NCBI RefSeq assembly: GCF_000225825.1 | Contig: NZ_AGBX01000001.1 | Location: forward strand, 496,001-560,000 | DNA: 64,000 bases | Direction: 5' to 3' | Source of the DNA: Brachybacterium squillarum M-6-3 | GTDB taxonomy: Bacteria > Actinomycetota > Actinomycetes > Actinomycetales > Dermabacteraceae | Part shown: positions 8,878 through 16,871 of the stretch, one piece after another | Position numbering within the stretch: the first letter of the stretch is position 1 | How the letters are laid out: every line of letters begins with the position of its first letter | Program-made: the position numbers and the translations under genes | The notes under the pieces: model-generated | Seen by the model: only the letters and a program-made list of their open reading frames with translations | Told to the model about the DNA's origin: nothing | The model's database searches: none

Positions 8878-9861
8878 TCAGTGGGGGGCGCGGGAGGTGG
8901 TGCCGCGAGGCACGAAGCCGGTCTCGAAGCGCCACTGCATGCCGCAGTCCTCGGGGGCGGCGGGCTCGCCGACCAGGGCATCGATGCCGGCGGCGCCCAT
9001 CTCGTAGCGCGGGACGGTCACGGTGCTGAGCGCAGGGTCGGTGACGGCGGCGAACTCGATGTCGTCCCAGCCCACCACGCTCACGTCGCCCGGCACGCGG
9101 AAGCCGCTGGCGCGGAGCTGGGCGATCAGCCCGAGGGCCATCACGTCGTTGTAGACCATCACCGCGGCGAGCTCGGCGACCAGCAGGGCCTCGGCCGCCT
9201 CGCGGCCGCCAGCGGTGGTGGGGGCGAAGGAGCCGACGTCGACCACCTGCAGCTCCAGCTCCGCGGCGACCTCCCCGATGGCGCGGCGGCGCTCGGCATC
9301 GGACCAGCTGCTGGCGGGACCGCCGACCACGCCGACGCGGCGGTGGCCGAGGGCGCGCAGGTGGCGCAGCGCGGCGCGCACGCCGGTGCGGGCGTCGGCG
9401 GAGACGGCCTCCAGCGCGTAGTGGGTGCGGTTGACCAGCGCGATCCGGGTGAGGCGGGAGGCAGCGTCGAGGCTCGCGGCGTCCATCCGCGGGGAGCACA
9501 GCAGCACCCCGTCGACCTGCGAGGCCAGGGTGCGCACGAGCGGCAGCTCCCCCTCGGGGGTCTCCTCCGCATCGGCCAGCAGGAGCTGCACGCCGTGGTG
9601 GCGGGCACGGGCCTGGGCGCCCTTGAGCACGGCCGGGTAGAAGGGGTTCAGCAGGTCCGGGACGACGACGCCGAGCACGCCGGTCCGGCCCGTGATCAGG
9701 GTGCGGGCGCTGCGGTTGGGGGCGTAGCCGAGCTCGGCGGCGGCGCGCTGCACGGCGTCCCGGGTGGCAGCTTGGACCATCTCGGGGCGGTGGAGGGCTC
9801 GCGAGGCGGTGGCGACGGAGACCCCGGCGCGCGTGGCCACCTCCCTCAGGGTGATCGCCAT
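8878..9861 (-). CDS. LacI-family transcriptional regulator
   Basis: This 327-residue LacI/GalR-type repressor has the HTH TLREVATRAGVSVATASRAL at residues 4-23, the hinge NRSARTLITGRTGVLGVVVPDLLNPF, and a ligand-binding domain ending in VSVVGWDDIEFAAVTDPALSTV. The start at 9861 is supported by GAGAGGAGGA just upstream. Upstream on the same strand lie two LacI-type operator-like sequences (near 10001 and 10344) and the scar of a glycosidase gene that once preceded it. It therefore probably controlled that glycosidase and itself. As with the other LacI gene nearby, the regulator outlived its target. The ligand is unknown. Confidence 0.88.
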   Translation of the reverse strand: MAITLREVATRAGVSVATASRALHRPEMVQAATRDAVQRAAAELGYAPNRSARTLITGRTGVLGVVVPDLLNPFYPAVLKGAQARARHHGVQLLLADAEETPEGELPLVRTLASQVDGVLLCSPRMDAASLDAASRLTRIALVNRTHYALEAVSADARTGVRAALRHLRALGHRRVGVVGGPASSWSDAERRRAIGEVAAELELQVVDVGSFAPTTAGGREAAEALLVAELAAVMVYNDVMALGLIAQLRASGFRVPGDVSVVGWDDIEFAAVTDPALSTVTVPRYEMGAAGIDALVGEPAAPEDCGMQWRFETGFVPRGTTSRAPH

Positions 9862-9998
9862 GGCGTCCTCCTCTCCCCGTCGCGACGGGTCGTGCCTGTG
9901 GGTGCGCCCATCGTGGGGCGCGCACGCCGGAAGTGCAACTCCTGCAGGCCGGGCCGCGATCTCGGACCTCGCGCCGTGAGACCGCTGGTCGCGGGGTC

Positions 9999-10012
9999 GC
10001 AAGCGTTTCCAG
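9999..10012. promoter_or_regulatory. Possible LacI-family operator half-site
   Basis: The bases GCAAGCGTTTCC contain the AAGCG/CGCTT core common to LacI/GalR operators. The site lies about 140 bases upstream of the lacI gene starting at 9861. It could serve autoregulation. It is not a perfect palindrome, so this is only suggestive. Confidence 0.3.
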
Positions 10013-10038
10013 ATGCGGTCCCGGGGACACGGGGGTGC

Positions 10039-10335
10039 GGGTCCCCGACGGGCGATGCGCGCGGCCGCGTGGGAGTCGGCGGGGGCGGTGGTGCCGTGCA
10101 CCGTAATCCGGAGGCGGTGCTCCCCCGGCTCGAGCCGGTCCCCGAGGTCGAGGCGGTAGGGCGGGCGCCAGAGCAGACCGCACGGCTCGCCGTCGAGCTC
10201 GATCTCGGCGACCTCCCGCACCGGGGGATTGACGCCGACGCGGTAGCCCATCCCCGCCCCGGGATCGGCGAGGGGCGCGGTGGGGCCGAGGCCGCGACCC
10301 CGGGGGTCGGAGGGTGCTCCGGTGAGGTGCGGCAC
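10039..10335 (-). pseudogene. Glycoside hydrolase remnant: start joined to C-terminal beta domain
   Basis: On the minus strand a GTG at 10335 opens a frame of about 28 residues that continues directly into REVAEIELDGEPCGLLWRPP and YRLDLGDRLEPGEHRLRITV. This is the jelly-roll beta domain that closes many GH2-like and GH106-like glycosidases (pattern: VNG..aG.LW.PPYrlDlt..l.pGeN.l.i.V). The catalytic part is missing, so most of the gene has been deleted in frame. The promoter-side operator at 10344 survives. After about residue 99 the frame runs on as noise toward the LacI gene. It was probably the structural gene of a small glycosidase-lacI operon. The exact GH family cannot be decided from this domain. 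Confidence 0.6.
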
Positions 10336-10340
10336 ACTCA

Positions 10341-10354
10341 GGAAAGCGCTTCAC
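10341..10354. promoter_or_regulatory. LacI-family operator (AAGCGCTT palindrome)
   Basis: The sequence GGAAAGCGCTTCAC is centred on the perfect 8-base palindrome AAGCGCTT (10344-10351), the classic LacI/GalR/CcpA-type operator core. It sits just upstream of the GTG start of the glycosidase remnant (minus strand). This is where a repressor such as the neighbouring LacI protein would block transcription. Confidence 0.5.
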
Positions 10355-10467
10355 GAAACGTCTGTCAATGACTTCCCGGAACTTTCTGACGCCTCGTTGT
10401 CACCTCGTGATCGTCTTCCGGCCACCCGGCGCGGCTAGCGTCGCAGGGCCCAGGCGGAAGGAGTCCG

Positions 10468-11106
10468 ATGGACGTCACCGCCCTCGCCCTCGCGCTGATG
10501 GAGCGGCTCGGCGGGCCCGGTCTGCTGCTCGTCATCGCCGCCGAGGCCCCGTTCCCACCGGTCCCCGGGGAGGTGCTGCTGCCCTTCGCCGGGGTCGCCG
10601 CCGCGGCCGAGGGGCGCAGCGTGCTGTGGCCGCTGGGCTGGACCACCGCCGGCTCGGTGCTCGGAGGCTGCGCCGTCTACGGCATCGGGCGGGCCCTCGG
10701 GGAGGCCCGCACCCGCGCCCTGGTGCGGCGGGTCCCGCTGCTCGAGGAGACCGACGTGGACCGGGCGATGGCCTTCTTCGCCCGCTGGGGCTTCCCCGCG
10801 GTGGCGCTGGCCCGCTTCGTGCCGATGGTGCGCACCGTGATCTCCGTACCGGCGGGGATCGAACGGATGCCGCTGGGTCTGTTCGCCCTGGCCACAGGCC
10901 TGGGATCCGGCATCTGGAATGCGCTCTTCGTGGGGGCCGGCTACCTGTTCGGCAGCGCCGGGGGCGAGGCGCTGGAGGGCTTCGTGCGGGGGTACTCGCT
11001 GCTGGTCGCCGGGGCGGGCCTGACCGCGGTGGCCGTGGTCACGATCCGACGAGGACGGGCCCGTCGGGCGCGGCGCGACGCCGAGGACCCTAGGCTGGGC
11101 AGGTGA
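10468..11106 (+). CDS. DedA/VTT-domain membrane protein
   Basis: This 212-residue integral membrane protein belongs to the DedA (SNARE-associated, VTT) family, whose members are linked to lipid flipping and membrane homeostasis. Visible features are the re-entrant loop region EAPFPPVPGEVLLPFAG (residues 26-42), the FARWGFPAVALARFVPMVRTVISVPAGIERM block with the family's conserved arginines, and two or three hydrophobic C-terminal helices followed by a basic tail (RRGRARRARRD). A strong GGAAGGAG precedes the ATG. The last codons overlap the sirtuin gene start (GTGA), so the two may be co-transcribed. The substrate is unknown. Confidence 0.85.
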   Translation: MDVTALALALMERLGGPGLLLVIAAEAPFPPVPGEVLLPFAGVAAAAEGRSVLWPLGWTTAGSVLGGCAVYGIGRALGEARTRALVRRVPLLEETDVDRAMAFFARWGFPAVALARFVPMVRTVISVPAGIERMPLGLFALATGLGSGIWNALFVGAGYLFGSAGGEALEGFVRGYSLLVAGAGLTAVAVVTIRRGRARRARRDAEDPRLGR

Positions 11107-12290
11107 GCACCGCGCCGACTCCCCCGCCTCCCGGATCGGGGTCCTCGGCCGCCCCGCAGCACCCGGCGGCCACCGCCCCGGACCGCACGGCGGGCCGCGC
11201 AGGACCGGCGGCGGACGTCGGCCGCTGGTTCTCCAGCACCCCCGGTACCCGTCCCGCCGCCGAGTCCCCGCAGGCCGCCCCCACCACCCTCGGGCGACGC
11301 CGCGGCCTGCCCCGCACCCCGGAATGGGGGCCGCTGACCAGCGAGGACTACGGACACCGCAGTCCCGCCGAGGAGGTCACCGCGGCGCTCGAGCTGCTGA
11401 CTCCGGGCCCCGTCGCGGTCCTCACCGGTGCCGGCATGTCCACCGGCTCGGGCCTGCCGGACTACCGTGGCCCGCAGGCGGTGCCGCGTTCCCCCATGAC
11501 CGCCCAGGAGTTCCTCGGCTCCGACCTGGCCCGCCGTCGCTACTGGGCCCGCTCCACCGTGGGGTGGGCGCAGTTCCGCCGGGCCGAGCCCAATGAGGCG
11601 CACCGGCACCTCGCCGCCCTCGGGCGGGGCGCGCTGCCGGTCACCGCCGTCATCACCCAGAACGTGGACGGGCTGCACCAGCAGGCCGGCTCCCACCCCG
11701 TGATCGACCTGCACGGCCGACTGGACCGGGTGCGCTGCCGCAGCTGCGACGCGCTCAGCTCCCGCGCCGCCCTGCACCAGCGGATGCTGGCGATGAACCC
11801 CGAGCTGGCCGCGCGCCTGCCGGAGCTGGCCGCCGATGCCGCCCAGGCCCCCGACGGCGACGCCGAGGTGGACCGCACCAGCAGCTTCCGCTACCCGCCG
11901 TGCCCGCTGTGCGGCGGCATCCTCAAGCCCGACGTGGTGTTCTTCGGGGAGGCCGCCCGGCCCGAGGTGGTGGCCGTCGCCCGTGAGGCCGTGGCCGCCG
12001 CCCGCGCCCTGCTGGTGCTCGGCTCCAGCCTCACCGTGCAGTCGGGGCTGCGCTTCGTGCGCGCCGCCCGCACCGCGGGCCTGCCCGTGGTGGTGGTCAA
12101 CGACGGGCCCACCCGCGCCGACGAGGTCGCTACGATCCGCCTGCACGGCCGGCTGGAGGAGGTGCTGGGCGCCTGGGCCGAGCTGACCGCCTGGCCGGCC
12201 CCGCCGCGCACCGGCCGCCACCGCGCCGCCGGCCCCGACCGCGCAGAGGCAGCCGCCCCCGCCGCCGTGCGCCAGCAGGAGACCGCATGA
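11103..12290 (+). CDS. SIR2-family NAD-dependent protein deacylase
   Basis: Sirtuin that removes acyl groups from lysines using NAD. The 395-residue protein has the NAD-binding motif LTGAGMSTGSGLPDYRG, the catalytic histidine and ribose motif TQNVDGLHQQAG, a zinc site from two CxxC pairs (CRSC and CPLC), and LGSSLTVQSGLRFV. The first 90 residues or so are rich in Pro, Ala and Ser and precede the conserved core, which is longer than usual. They may be a disordered tail, or the true start may lie downstream. The gene starts with GTG overlapping the dedA stop and ends overlapping the pxpA start. The reason for its link with 5-oxoproline genes is not evident. Confidence 0.9.
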   Translation: MSTAPTPPPPGSGSSAAPQHPAATAPDRTAGRAGPAADVGRWFSSTPGTRPAAESPQAAPTTLGRRRGLPRTPEWGPLTSEDYGHRSPAEEVTAALELLTPGPVAVLTGAGMSTGSGLPDYRGPQAVPRSPMTAQEFLGSDLARRRYWARSTVGWAQFRRAEPNEAHRHLAALGRGALPVTAVITQNVDGLHQQAGSHPVIDLHGRLDRVRCRSCDALSSRAALHQRMLAMNPELAARLPELAADAAQAPDGDAEVDRTSSFRYPPCPLCGGILKPDVVFFGEAARPEVVAVAREAVAAARALLVLGSSLTVQSGLRFVRAARTAGLPVVVVNDGPTRADEVATIRLHGRLEEVLGAWAELTAWPAPPRTGRHRAAGPDRAEAAAPAAVRQQETA

Positions 12291-13048
12291 GCCAAGTTCG
12301 GATCGATCTCAACGCGGATCTCGGCGAGGGCTACGGCTCCTGGCCGATGGGTGACGATGACGCCATGCTCGCGGTCGTGACCACGGCGAACATCGCCTGC
12401 GGCGGCCACGCCGGGGACCCCACGACCATGCGCGCCGCCCTGGCCGCGGCCGCCGCCCGCGGCGTCGCGGTCACCGCGCACGTGGCCTACCCGGACCTGC
12501 TCGGCTTCGGCCGTCGCTTCCTGGACATCGCCCCTGCCGAGCTCACCGACCAGGTGATCGCGCAGACCGGGGTGCTGCAGGCGATGGCCCGGGTGGAGGG
12601 AGCCCGGGTGGGGGGCGTGAAGCCGCACGGCGCGCTGTACACCGCGCTCGCCCACCACGAGACGCAGGCCGCGGCCGTGGTGGAGGCGCTGCGCCTGCTC
12701 GGCGACCTGCCGCTGGTGGCCGCGCCGGGATCCGTCGTCGCCGACCGCGCCGCCGGCGAAGGTATCGAGGTGGTGCTCGAGGGCTTCGCCGACCGCGCCT
12801 ACACCGCAGACGGCACGCTGGTCCCGCGCCGGGAGCCGGGCGCCGTGCTGGCCGGCGCCGAGCAGGTCGCCGCGCAGGCCCTGTCGATCGCGACCGAAGG
12901 CCGGGTGCGCACCCGCGACGGTGAGCAGATCCCGCTGGAGGTCGCCTCGATCTGCCTGCACGGGGACACCCCGGGGGCGGTGGAGCTGGCCCGGGCGGTC
13001 CGTGCCCGCCTGGAAGGCGCAGGGGTCGAGGTGACGGCCGCCCGATGA
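12287..13048 (+). CDS. pxpA: 5-oxoprolinase subunit A (LamB/YcsF family)
   Basis: PxpA works with PxpB and PxpC to hydrolyse 5-oxoproline to glutamate using ATP, clearing a cyclised glutamate by-product. The 253-residue protein shows the family opening IDLNADLGEGYGSWPMGDD, followed by NIACGGHAGDPTTM, KPHGALYTALAHHE, EGFADRAYTADGTLVPR and the terminal ICLHGDTPGAVELARAVR. Length and all conserved blocks are normal. It overlaps the sirtuin upstream and the fused pxpB/C gene downstream by four bases each, giving a tightly coupled operon. Confidence 0.93.
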   Translation: MSQVRIDLNADLGEGYGSWPMGDDDAMLAVVTTANIACGGHAGDPTTMRAALAAAAARGVAVTAHVAYPDLLGFGRRFLDIAPAELTDQVIAQTGVLQAMARVEGARVGGVKPHGALYTALAHHETQAAAVVEALRLLGDLPLVAAPGSVVADRAAGEGIEVVLEGFADRAYTADGTLVPRREPGAVLAGAEQVAAQALSIATEGRVRTRDGEQIPLEVASICLHGDTPGAVELARAVRARLEGAGVEVTAAR

Positions 13049-14796
13049 GCCCACGGAGCCCGAAGAGCCCACGCCGATCCGCCCCCGTCGAGCCCGGCCC
13101 GCCGCTGGAGGCGCCCCTGGCCCAGCACCGGGTGGGCGAGACGGCCCTGCTCGCCGACTACCCGTCCACCGCCGCGGTGCTGACCGCCGCGGCAGCGCTG
13201 GATGCCCTGGCCCCGGGGCACCTGGTGGACGTCGTGCCCGCCGAGCGCAGCCTGCTGCTGGTCGCCGCCGACGCCCGCGACCTGCCCGCCCTGGCGGGCC
13301 TGCTGTCCGCGCTGCCCGCCGCGCCCGCCGCCGCGGCCGCGGCCGCCGAGGTGAGGATCCCCCTGATCGCCGACGGCCCGGACCTCGCGGAGGCGGCCGA
13401 GCTGCTGGGCCTCGGCGAGCAGGCGCTGCTGGAGGCGCACCGGGCGACGACCTGGGTGGCGGCCTTCGGCGGCTTCGCCCCGGGCTTCGCCTACCTGGTG
13501 CCGCTGGAGCCCTCCGGCCTCCCCGGCGGCCCGCCCTGGGAGGTGCCGCGCCGCGCCGAGTCCCGCACCGCGGTGCCGCCCGGCTCCGTGGGCCTGGCCT
13601 CCCGCTACTGCGGCATCTATCCCCGCTCCTCCCCCGGCGGCTGGCAGCTCATCGGCCGCACCGAGGCCACCCTGTTCGACCCCGCCGCCGACCCGCCGGC
13701 GCTGCTGGCCCCCGGCACCCGGGTGCGCTTCGAGCCCGCCCGGGAGCGCGCCGCCGTCCGCCGCGAGCACGGGACCGGACGACGCCGCCCCGCGGCCGAT
13801 CCGGCCCCCGCCGGGCGACCCGTGCTGGAGGTCCTCGAGCCGGGCCCGGCCACCCTGGTCCAGGACGCGGGCCGCAGCGGACGCGCCGCCATCGGCGTGG
13901 GCACCTCCGGCGCCTTCGACCGCTCCGCCCTGGTGGCGGCGAACCTGGCCGTCGGCAATCCGCCGCACGCCGCGGCGCTGGAGATCCTGCTGGGGCCGCT
14001 CCGGATGCGGGCGGTGGCGCGCACTGTGGTGGCGCTGGCCGGGGCCGAGGCGCCCCTGTCCGTGCTGCGCGCGGAGGAGGTCACCGCCGCGGAGGGCGCG
14101 AGCACGGACGAGACCAGGCACGACGCCCCGCCCCGGTCGTCGCCGCGGGGACAGTCTGTCGGACCCCTGCTCGCCCTGGACCCCGGGGACGAGCTGCGGG
14201 TGGGACCCGCCGCCACGGGCCTGCGGCCGGTGCTCGCGGTCCGGGGCGGGCTGGTGCCCACGGAGGTGCTCGGGTCCCGCTCCCGCGACACCCTCTCCGC
14301 GCTCGGCCCGGCCCCGCTCGCGGCCGGGAACCTCCTGCGCGCCGGGAGCACCGAGCACCTCGGCGCGGTGCAGGACCCCACCGACGCCCCCGCCGCGGGC
14401 TCGGAGGTCACGGTGCCGCTGGTCCCGGGGCCGCGCGAGGGGCTGCTCGGGGCGGAGGCCCTGGACGCGCTGCTCGATGCCGCCTGGACGGTGCGGCCGG
14501 ACTCGGACCGGGTGGGGGTGCGCCTGGACGGCGACCCCCTGCCGGTCCCGAAGGATCTCTCGGGCCGGGCCAGCGAGCCGATGACGCCCGGGGCGATCCA
14601 GGTGCCACCCTCGGGGCTGCCCGTCGTCTTCGGCCCCGACCACCCCACCACCGGCGGCTACCCGGTGATCGGCGTCGTCACCCGCGCCGGGCTGGACGCC
14701 CTGGCCCAGGCCGTGCCGGGCACGACGGTGCGCTTCGCCGCGGTCACCCAGCTCCCCCCGCTCGCCGCCGACCCCGGCTCCCCGGACCCCGACTGA
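13045..14796 (+). CDS. pxpBC: 5-oxoprolinase subunits B and C, fused
   Basis: A single 583-residue polypeptide carries both carboxyltransferase-like subunits. Residues about 25-245 are the KipI/PxpB domain: TWVAAFGGFAPGFAYLVPL, EVPRRAESRTAVPPGSVGLA and CGIYPRSSPGGWQLIGRT. Residues about 258-575 are the KipA/PxpC domain: VLEVLEPGPATLVQDAGRSG, GTSGAFDRSALVAANLAVGN, PMTPGAIQVPPSGLPVV and HPTTGGYPVIGVVTR. The linker and the stretch around residues 350-375 are low complexity. In many bacteria these are two genes; fusion is common in actinobacteria. It overlaps pxpA and is the last member of that set. Confidence 0.92.
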   Translation: MSPRSPKSPRRSAPVEPGPPLEAPLAQHRVGETALLADYPSTAAVLTAAAALDALAPGHLVDVVPAERSLLLVAADARDLPALAGLLSALPAAPAAAAAAAEVRIPLIADGPDLAEAAELLGLGEQALLEAHRATTWVAAFGGFAPGFAYLVPLEPSGLPGGPPWEVPRRAESRTAVPPGSVGLASRYCGIYPRSSPGGWQLIGRTEATLFDPAADPPALLAPGTRVRFEPARERAAVRREHGTGRRRPAADPAPAGRPVLEVLEPGPATLVQDAGRSGRAAIGVGTSGAFDRSALVAANLAVGNPPHAAALEILLGPLRMRAVARTVVALAGAEAPLSVLRAEEVTAAEGASTDETRHDAPPRSSPRGQSVGPLLALDPGDELRVGPAATGLRPVLAVRGGLVPTEVLGSRSRDTLSALGPAPLAAGNLLRAGSTEHLGAVQDPTDAPAAGSEVTVPLVPGPREGLLGAEALDALLDAAWTVRPDSDRVGVRLDGDPLPVPKDLSGRASEPMTPGAIQVPPSGLPVVFGPDHPTTGGYPVIGVVTRAGLDALAQAVPGTTVRFAAVTQLPPLAADPGSPDPD

Positions 14797-14863
14797 GCAT
14801 GCGGCGCCGTCCGCTGCGCAGGGCACACCGAGGAGCATCCGATCCACGTGCCAGGATGGCGCC

Positions 14864-15358
14864 ATGCCCTCCCTGCTGCCCGACCCGGCCTACTTCGCGA
14901 CCCTGCCGAAGGTGATGGCCTTCTCCGCCGTGATCCTGCGCGACGAGACCGGCCGGGTGCTGGTGGAGGACCCGAACTACCGCGATCACTGGCTGCTGCC
15001 CGGCGGCGGGGTGGACCCCGGGGAGGACCCCCGGCAGGCCGCACAGCGCGAGGTCCGCGAGGAGCTGGGCCTGGACATCGAGGTGGGCCGCCTGCTCACC
15101 ATCTATTGGGTGGGCTCCCGGGTGGAGATCGGCGCCCCGATGGGCATGCACCTGATCTTCGACGGCGGCGTGATCCCCCGCGCCGAGCTGGAGGCCCGGG
15201 TGGTGCCGCAGGAGGCGGAACTCGACGACTGGGCGCTCATTGAGGAGTCCGAGCTGGAGATCCTCTCCCCCTGGGGCGCGGAGCGGGTGCGCCACGCCCT
15301 CGCCGTCCTGCGCGGCGAGGAGCAGCCGGACCTCTACACGACCCCCGGGCGGCGCTGA
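14864..15358 (+). CDS. Nudix hydrolase
   Basis: This 164-residue protein has a complete Nudix box, GGGVDPGEDPRQAAQREVREELG (residues 46-68 roughly, pattern Gx5Ex7REUxEExGU), which binds metal and hydrolyses nucleoside-diphosphate-X compounds. N-terminal KVMAFSAVILRDETGRVLV is the usual first strand pair. The substrate cannot be predicted. It starts 67 bases after the pxpBC stop. Its 3' half (15131-15367) is present again at 16635-16871, on the far side of an inserted segment, so this copy is the complete one and the other a fragment. Confidence 0.9.
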   Translation: MPSLLPDPAYFATLPKVMAFSAVILRDETGRVLVEDPNYRDHWLLPGGGVDPGEDPRQAAQREVREELGLDIEVGRLLTIYWVGSRVEIGAPMGMHLIFDGGVIPRAELEARVVPQEAELDDWALIEESELEILSPWGAERVRHALAVLRGEEQPDLYTTPGRR

Positions 15359-15367
15359 GCCCGGGCG
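15131..15367 (+). repeat. Direct repeat copy 1 (3' end of the Nudix gene)
   Basis: This 237-base stretch matches 16635-16871 at a constant offset of 1504 bases. The few mismatches all fall in the first 70 bases or so, and the rest is identical. The match extends a few bases past the Nudix stop (through GAGCCCGGGCG). The two copies frame a 1.27-kb low-GC insertion. Confidence 0.9.
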
Positions 15368-15395
15368 CGCCAGCCCCGAGGAGGGGTCGAGACCG

Positions 15396-15470
15396 CCAAA
15401 CCCCGACAGAAGCCTTCACACGGCTACTGGCCGGCGAGCCCCATGTTACTTCCACGCCTTGACACCACCA
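15396..15470 (+). mobile_element. IS30-family right-end scar (transposase tail plus terminal repeat)
   Basis: In frame, the sequence encodes QTPTEAFTRLLAGEPHVTST and then P and TGA (15460-15462). This is the C-terminus of an IS30-type transposase, nearly identical to the end of the damaged IS30 transposase at 21280-21320. The following bases, ending in TTGACACCACC, match the reverse complement of the left terminal repeat found at 20367-20394. So this is the right end of an IS30 element whose body is missing here. It lies 28 bases after the first Nudix repeat copy, inside the inserted segment. Confidence 0.7.
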
Positions 15471-15529
15471 CCCACACATGCACTAGCTTCTCCGATAGAG
15501 CTTCCGAAAACGCCAAGAAAAGTGGAACC

Positions 15530-15831
15530 ATGATGAAAACTAAAGTACTGAGCGCCCTCCTCGCACTCATGGTCACCCTTAGCCCCGCCGTCGGCGCGAC
15601 AGGCGAGGTCCGCCAACCCATCTCCACCTCATCGACGCCAGACACACAGAGTCCGAGCCCCGATGCGCCCGAACTTGTCAAGACCGTGCCGATGATCTGG
15701 AGCAAGGTCATCAGAGTCGCCACAAGCCGGGGGCATGCGAGGCCATCCGCGACGCCCTGAACAGGAACAAAGAACTACCTCCTGTCAAATGCAAGAAGCT
15801 TGGCAAGGTCTGGGTGGTAATCCCTAAATGA
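15530..15831 (+). pseudogene. Small secreted protein, frameshifted in a G-run
   Basis: ATG 15530 or 15533 opens a protein with a clear signal peptide: MMKTK, then the hydrophobic VLSALLALMVTLSPAVGA, then a Ser/Pro/Thr-rich mature start. At the run of five G at 15729-15733 the frame breaks and ends early at about 15760. The alternative frame reads through as ACEAIRDALNRNKELPPVKC followed by KKLGKVWVVIPK and stops at TGA 15829-15831, exactly overlapping the next start (ATGA). One extra G would restore a secreted protein of about 101 residues. This may be a real mutation, a base-call error in the homopolymer, or a programmed slip. Lower GC than the flanks. Function unknown. Confidence 0.55.
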
Positions 15832-16262
15832 TCGAACCTAATTTTGATCTTCCAGCATGGGCTTCGCACTGCCGAGATATTGCATCGGAGTTCGCGGCGC
15901 CCGGGCCCCTAAAGTACGTCGATCCAGAGGCTCCCTGGAGCAAGTTTTCTCTAAACTCGACGGAGACTCACATGCTCTCCACCTGGCGTAACGCCGAGTC
16001 CATCCCCGCCGCACAACTCCGCCAGTACGAAGCCTACCTAGGGGAAGGATTGTTGCGCGAGTTTTCGGGGAGGTGGGTTATCGTTGACCCTAAAGACGTT
16101 GGCCAACCCTCCCCTCCATCGACCCGAAGCCTAGGTATTGAGTATCCAGATAGCGGTTCGATCGACGTGGTGTCAAATTTTGTTCAGCACGCGTATCTGG
16201 CAAAAGTCGGAAACTTCTGGTCGCAGTACTTCGATATTAACAGAATGTTAATTTCATCCTAG
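15828..16262 (+). CDS. Hypothetical protein coupled to the secreted protein
   Basis: This 144-residue acidic, probably cytoplasmic protein has no signal peptide or membrane segment. It starts on the ATGA overlap with the restored frame of the preceding secreted protein, so the two are probably translated together. Recognisable stretches are LRQYEAYLGEGLLREFSGRW and VVSNFVQHAYLAKVGNFWSQ. I do not recognise a family. Pairing of a small exported protein with a small cytosolic one resembles effector/immunity or toxin/antidote arrangements, but that is inference from layout only. Codon use is clearly more AT-rich than in neighbouring core genes, which indicates recent acquisition with the insert. 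Confidence 0.6.
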   Translation: MIEPNFDLPAWASHCRDIASEFAAPGPLKYVDPEAPWSKFSLNSTETHMLSTWRNAESIPAAQLRQYEAYLGEGLLREFSGRWVIVDPKDVGQPSPPSTRSLGIEYPDSGSIDVVSNFVQHAYLAKVGNFWSQYFDINRMLISS

Positions 16263-16550
16263 TTTGTGATGAGTACCCGCAGGCACCGGCAGCTTCGTGG
16301 GACCTGCACCTGGCCTGACAACCAGCCGGCTCTGCGGCAACCAGATATATAGACCTTTTCCCTCGCAGTGGTATCCCCCGATAGGCTCGCCGTAACACCC
16401 CAGTCTTACACTGCCCGAAAGAGCCATTTTTGCTCCACTACTGCAAAATTCCGCGATACATAATCTGGCCACACGGAGATCACTGCCGCCTCTATCGACA
16501 GAAGCCACATCGTAACTTCGATGGTTGAACCCCGACGACGAGTCGATCAA
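16254..16550 (-). other. Doubtful minus-strand open frame in the inserted segment
   Basis: A TTG-started frame of 98 codons runs through the rest of the insert (IDSSSGFNHRSYDVASVDRG, later CYGEPIGGYHCEGKGLYIWL). It has several cysteines and a plausible mix of residues but no ribosome-binding site, no ATG and no recognised family. It may be part of a decayed gene. Apart from this I see nothing in 16263-16634. Confidence 0.2.
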
Positions 16551-16634
16551 CTCATAGCCACGCGAAAAAACGCTACTGGACCCAGATCACCCGAATGAAC
16601 GGGCGGTGGGCGACGTTTAGGCACGCCATTCGAT

Positions 16635-16871
16635 GGCGCCCCGATGGGCACGCACCTGATCTTCGACGGCGGCGTCATCCCCCGCGCCGACCTGGAGGCC
16701 CGCGTGGTGCCGCAGGAGGCGGAACTCGACGACTGGGCGCTCATTGAGGAGTCCGAGCTGGAGATCCTCTCCCCCTGGGGCGCGGAGCGGGTGCGCCACG
16801 CCCTCGCCGTCCTGCGCGGCGAGGAGCAGCCGGACCTCTACACGACCCCCGGGCGGCGCTGAGCCCGGGCG
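16635..16871 (+). pseudogene. Duplicated 3' fragment of the Nudix gene (direct repeat copy 2)
   Basis: This second copy encodes only the last 76 or so residues of the Nudix hydrolase (HLIFDGGVIPRADLEARVVP to the end PDLYTTPGRR) and lacks the Nudix box, so it cannot be active. It ends at 16871, one base before the stop codon of the XRE regulator. The ancestral order was therefore probably the Nudix gene directly followed by the regulator, with this copy marking the original 3' junction. The intact gene upstream has received or kept the same 3' end. Confidence 0.85.

Noticed and set aside
9862-10038. Extension of the second LacI protein upstream to 10335 as one long fusion.
   Set aside because: The LacI HTH normally sits at the very start, a GAGAGGAGGA site precedes ATG 9861, and the extra residues belong to a glycosidase remnant followed by noise.
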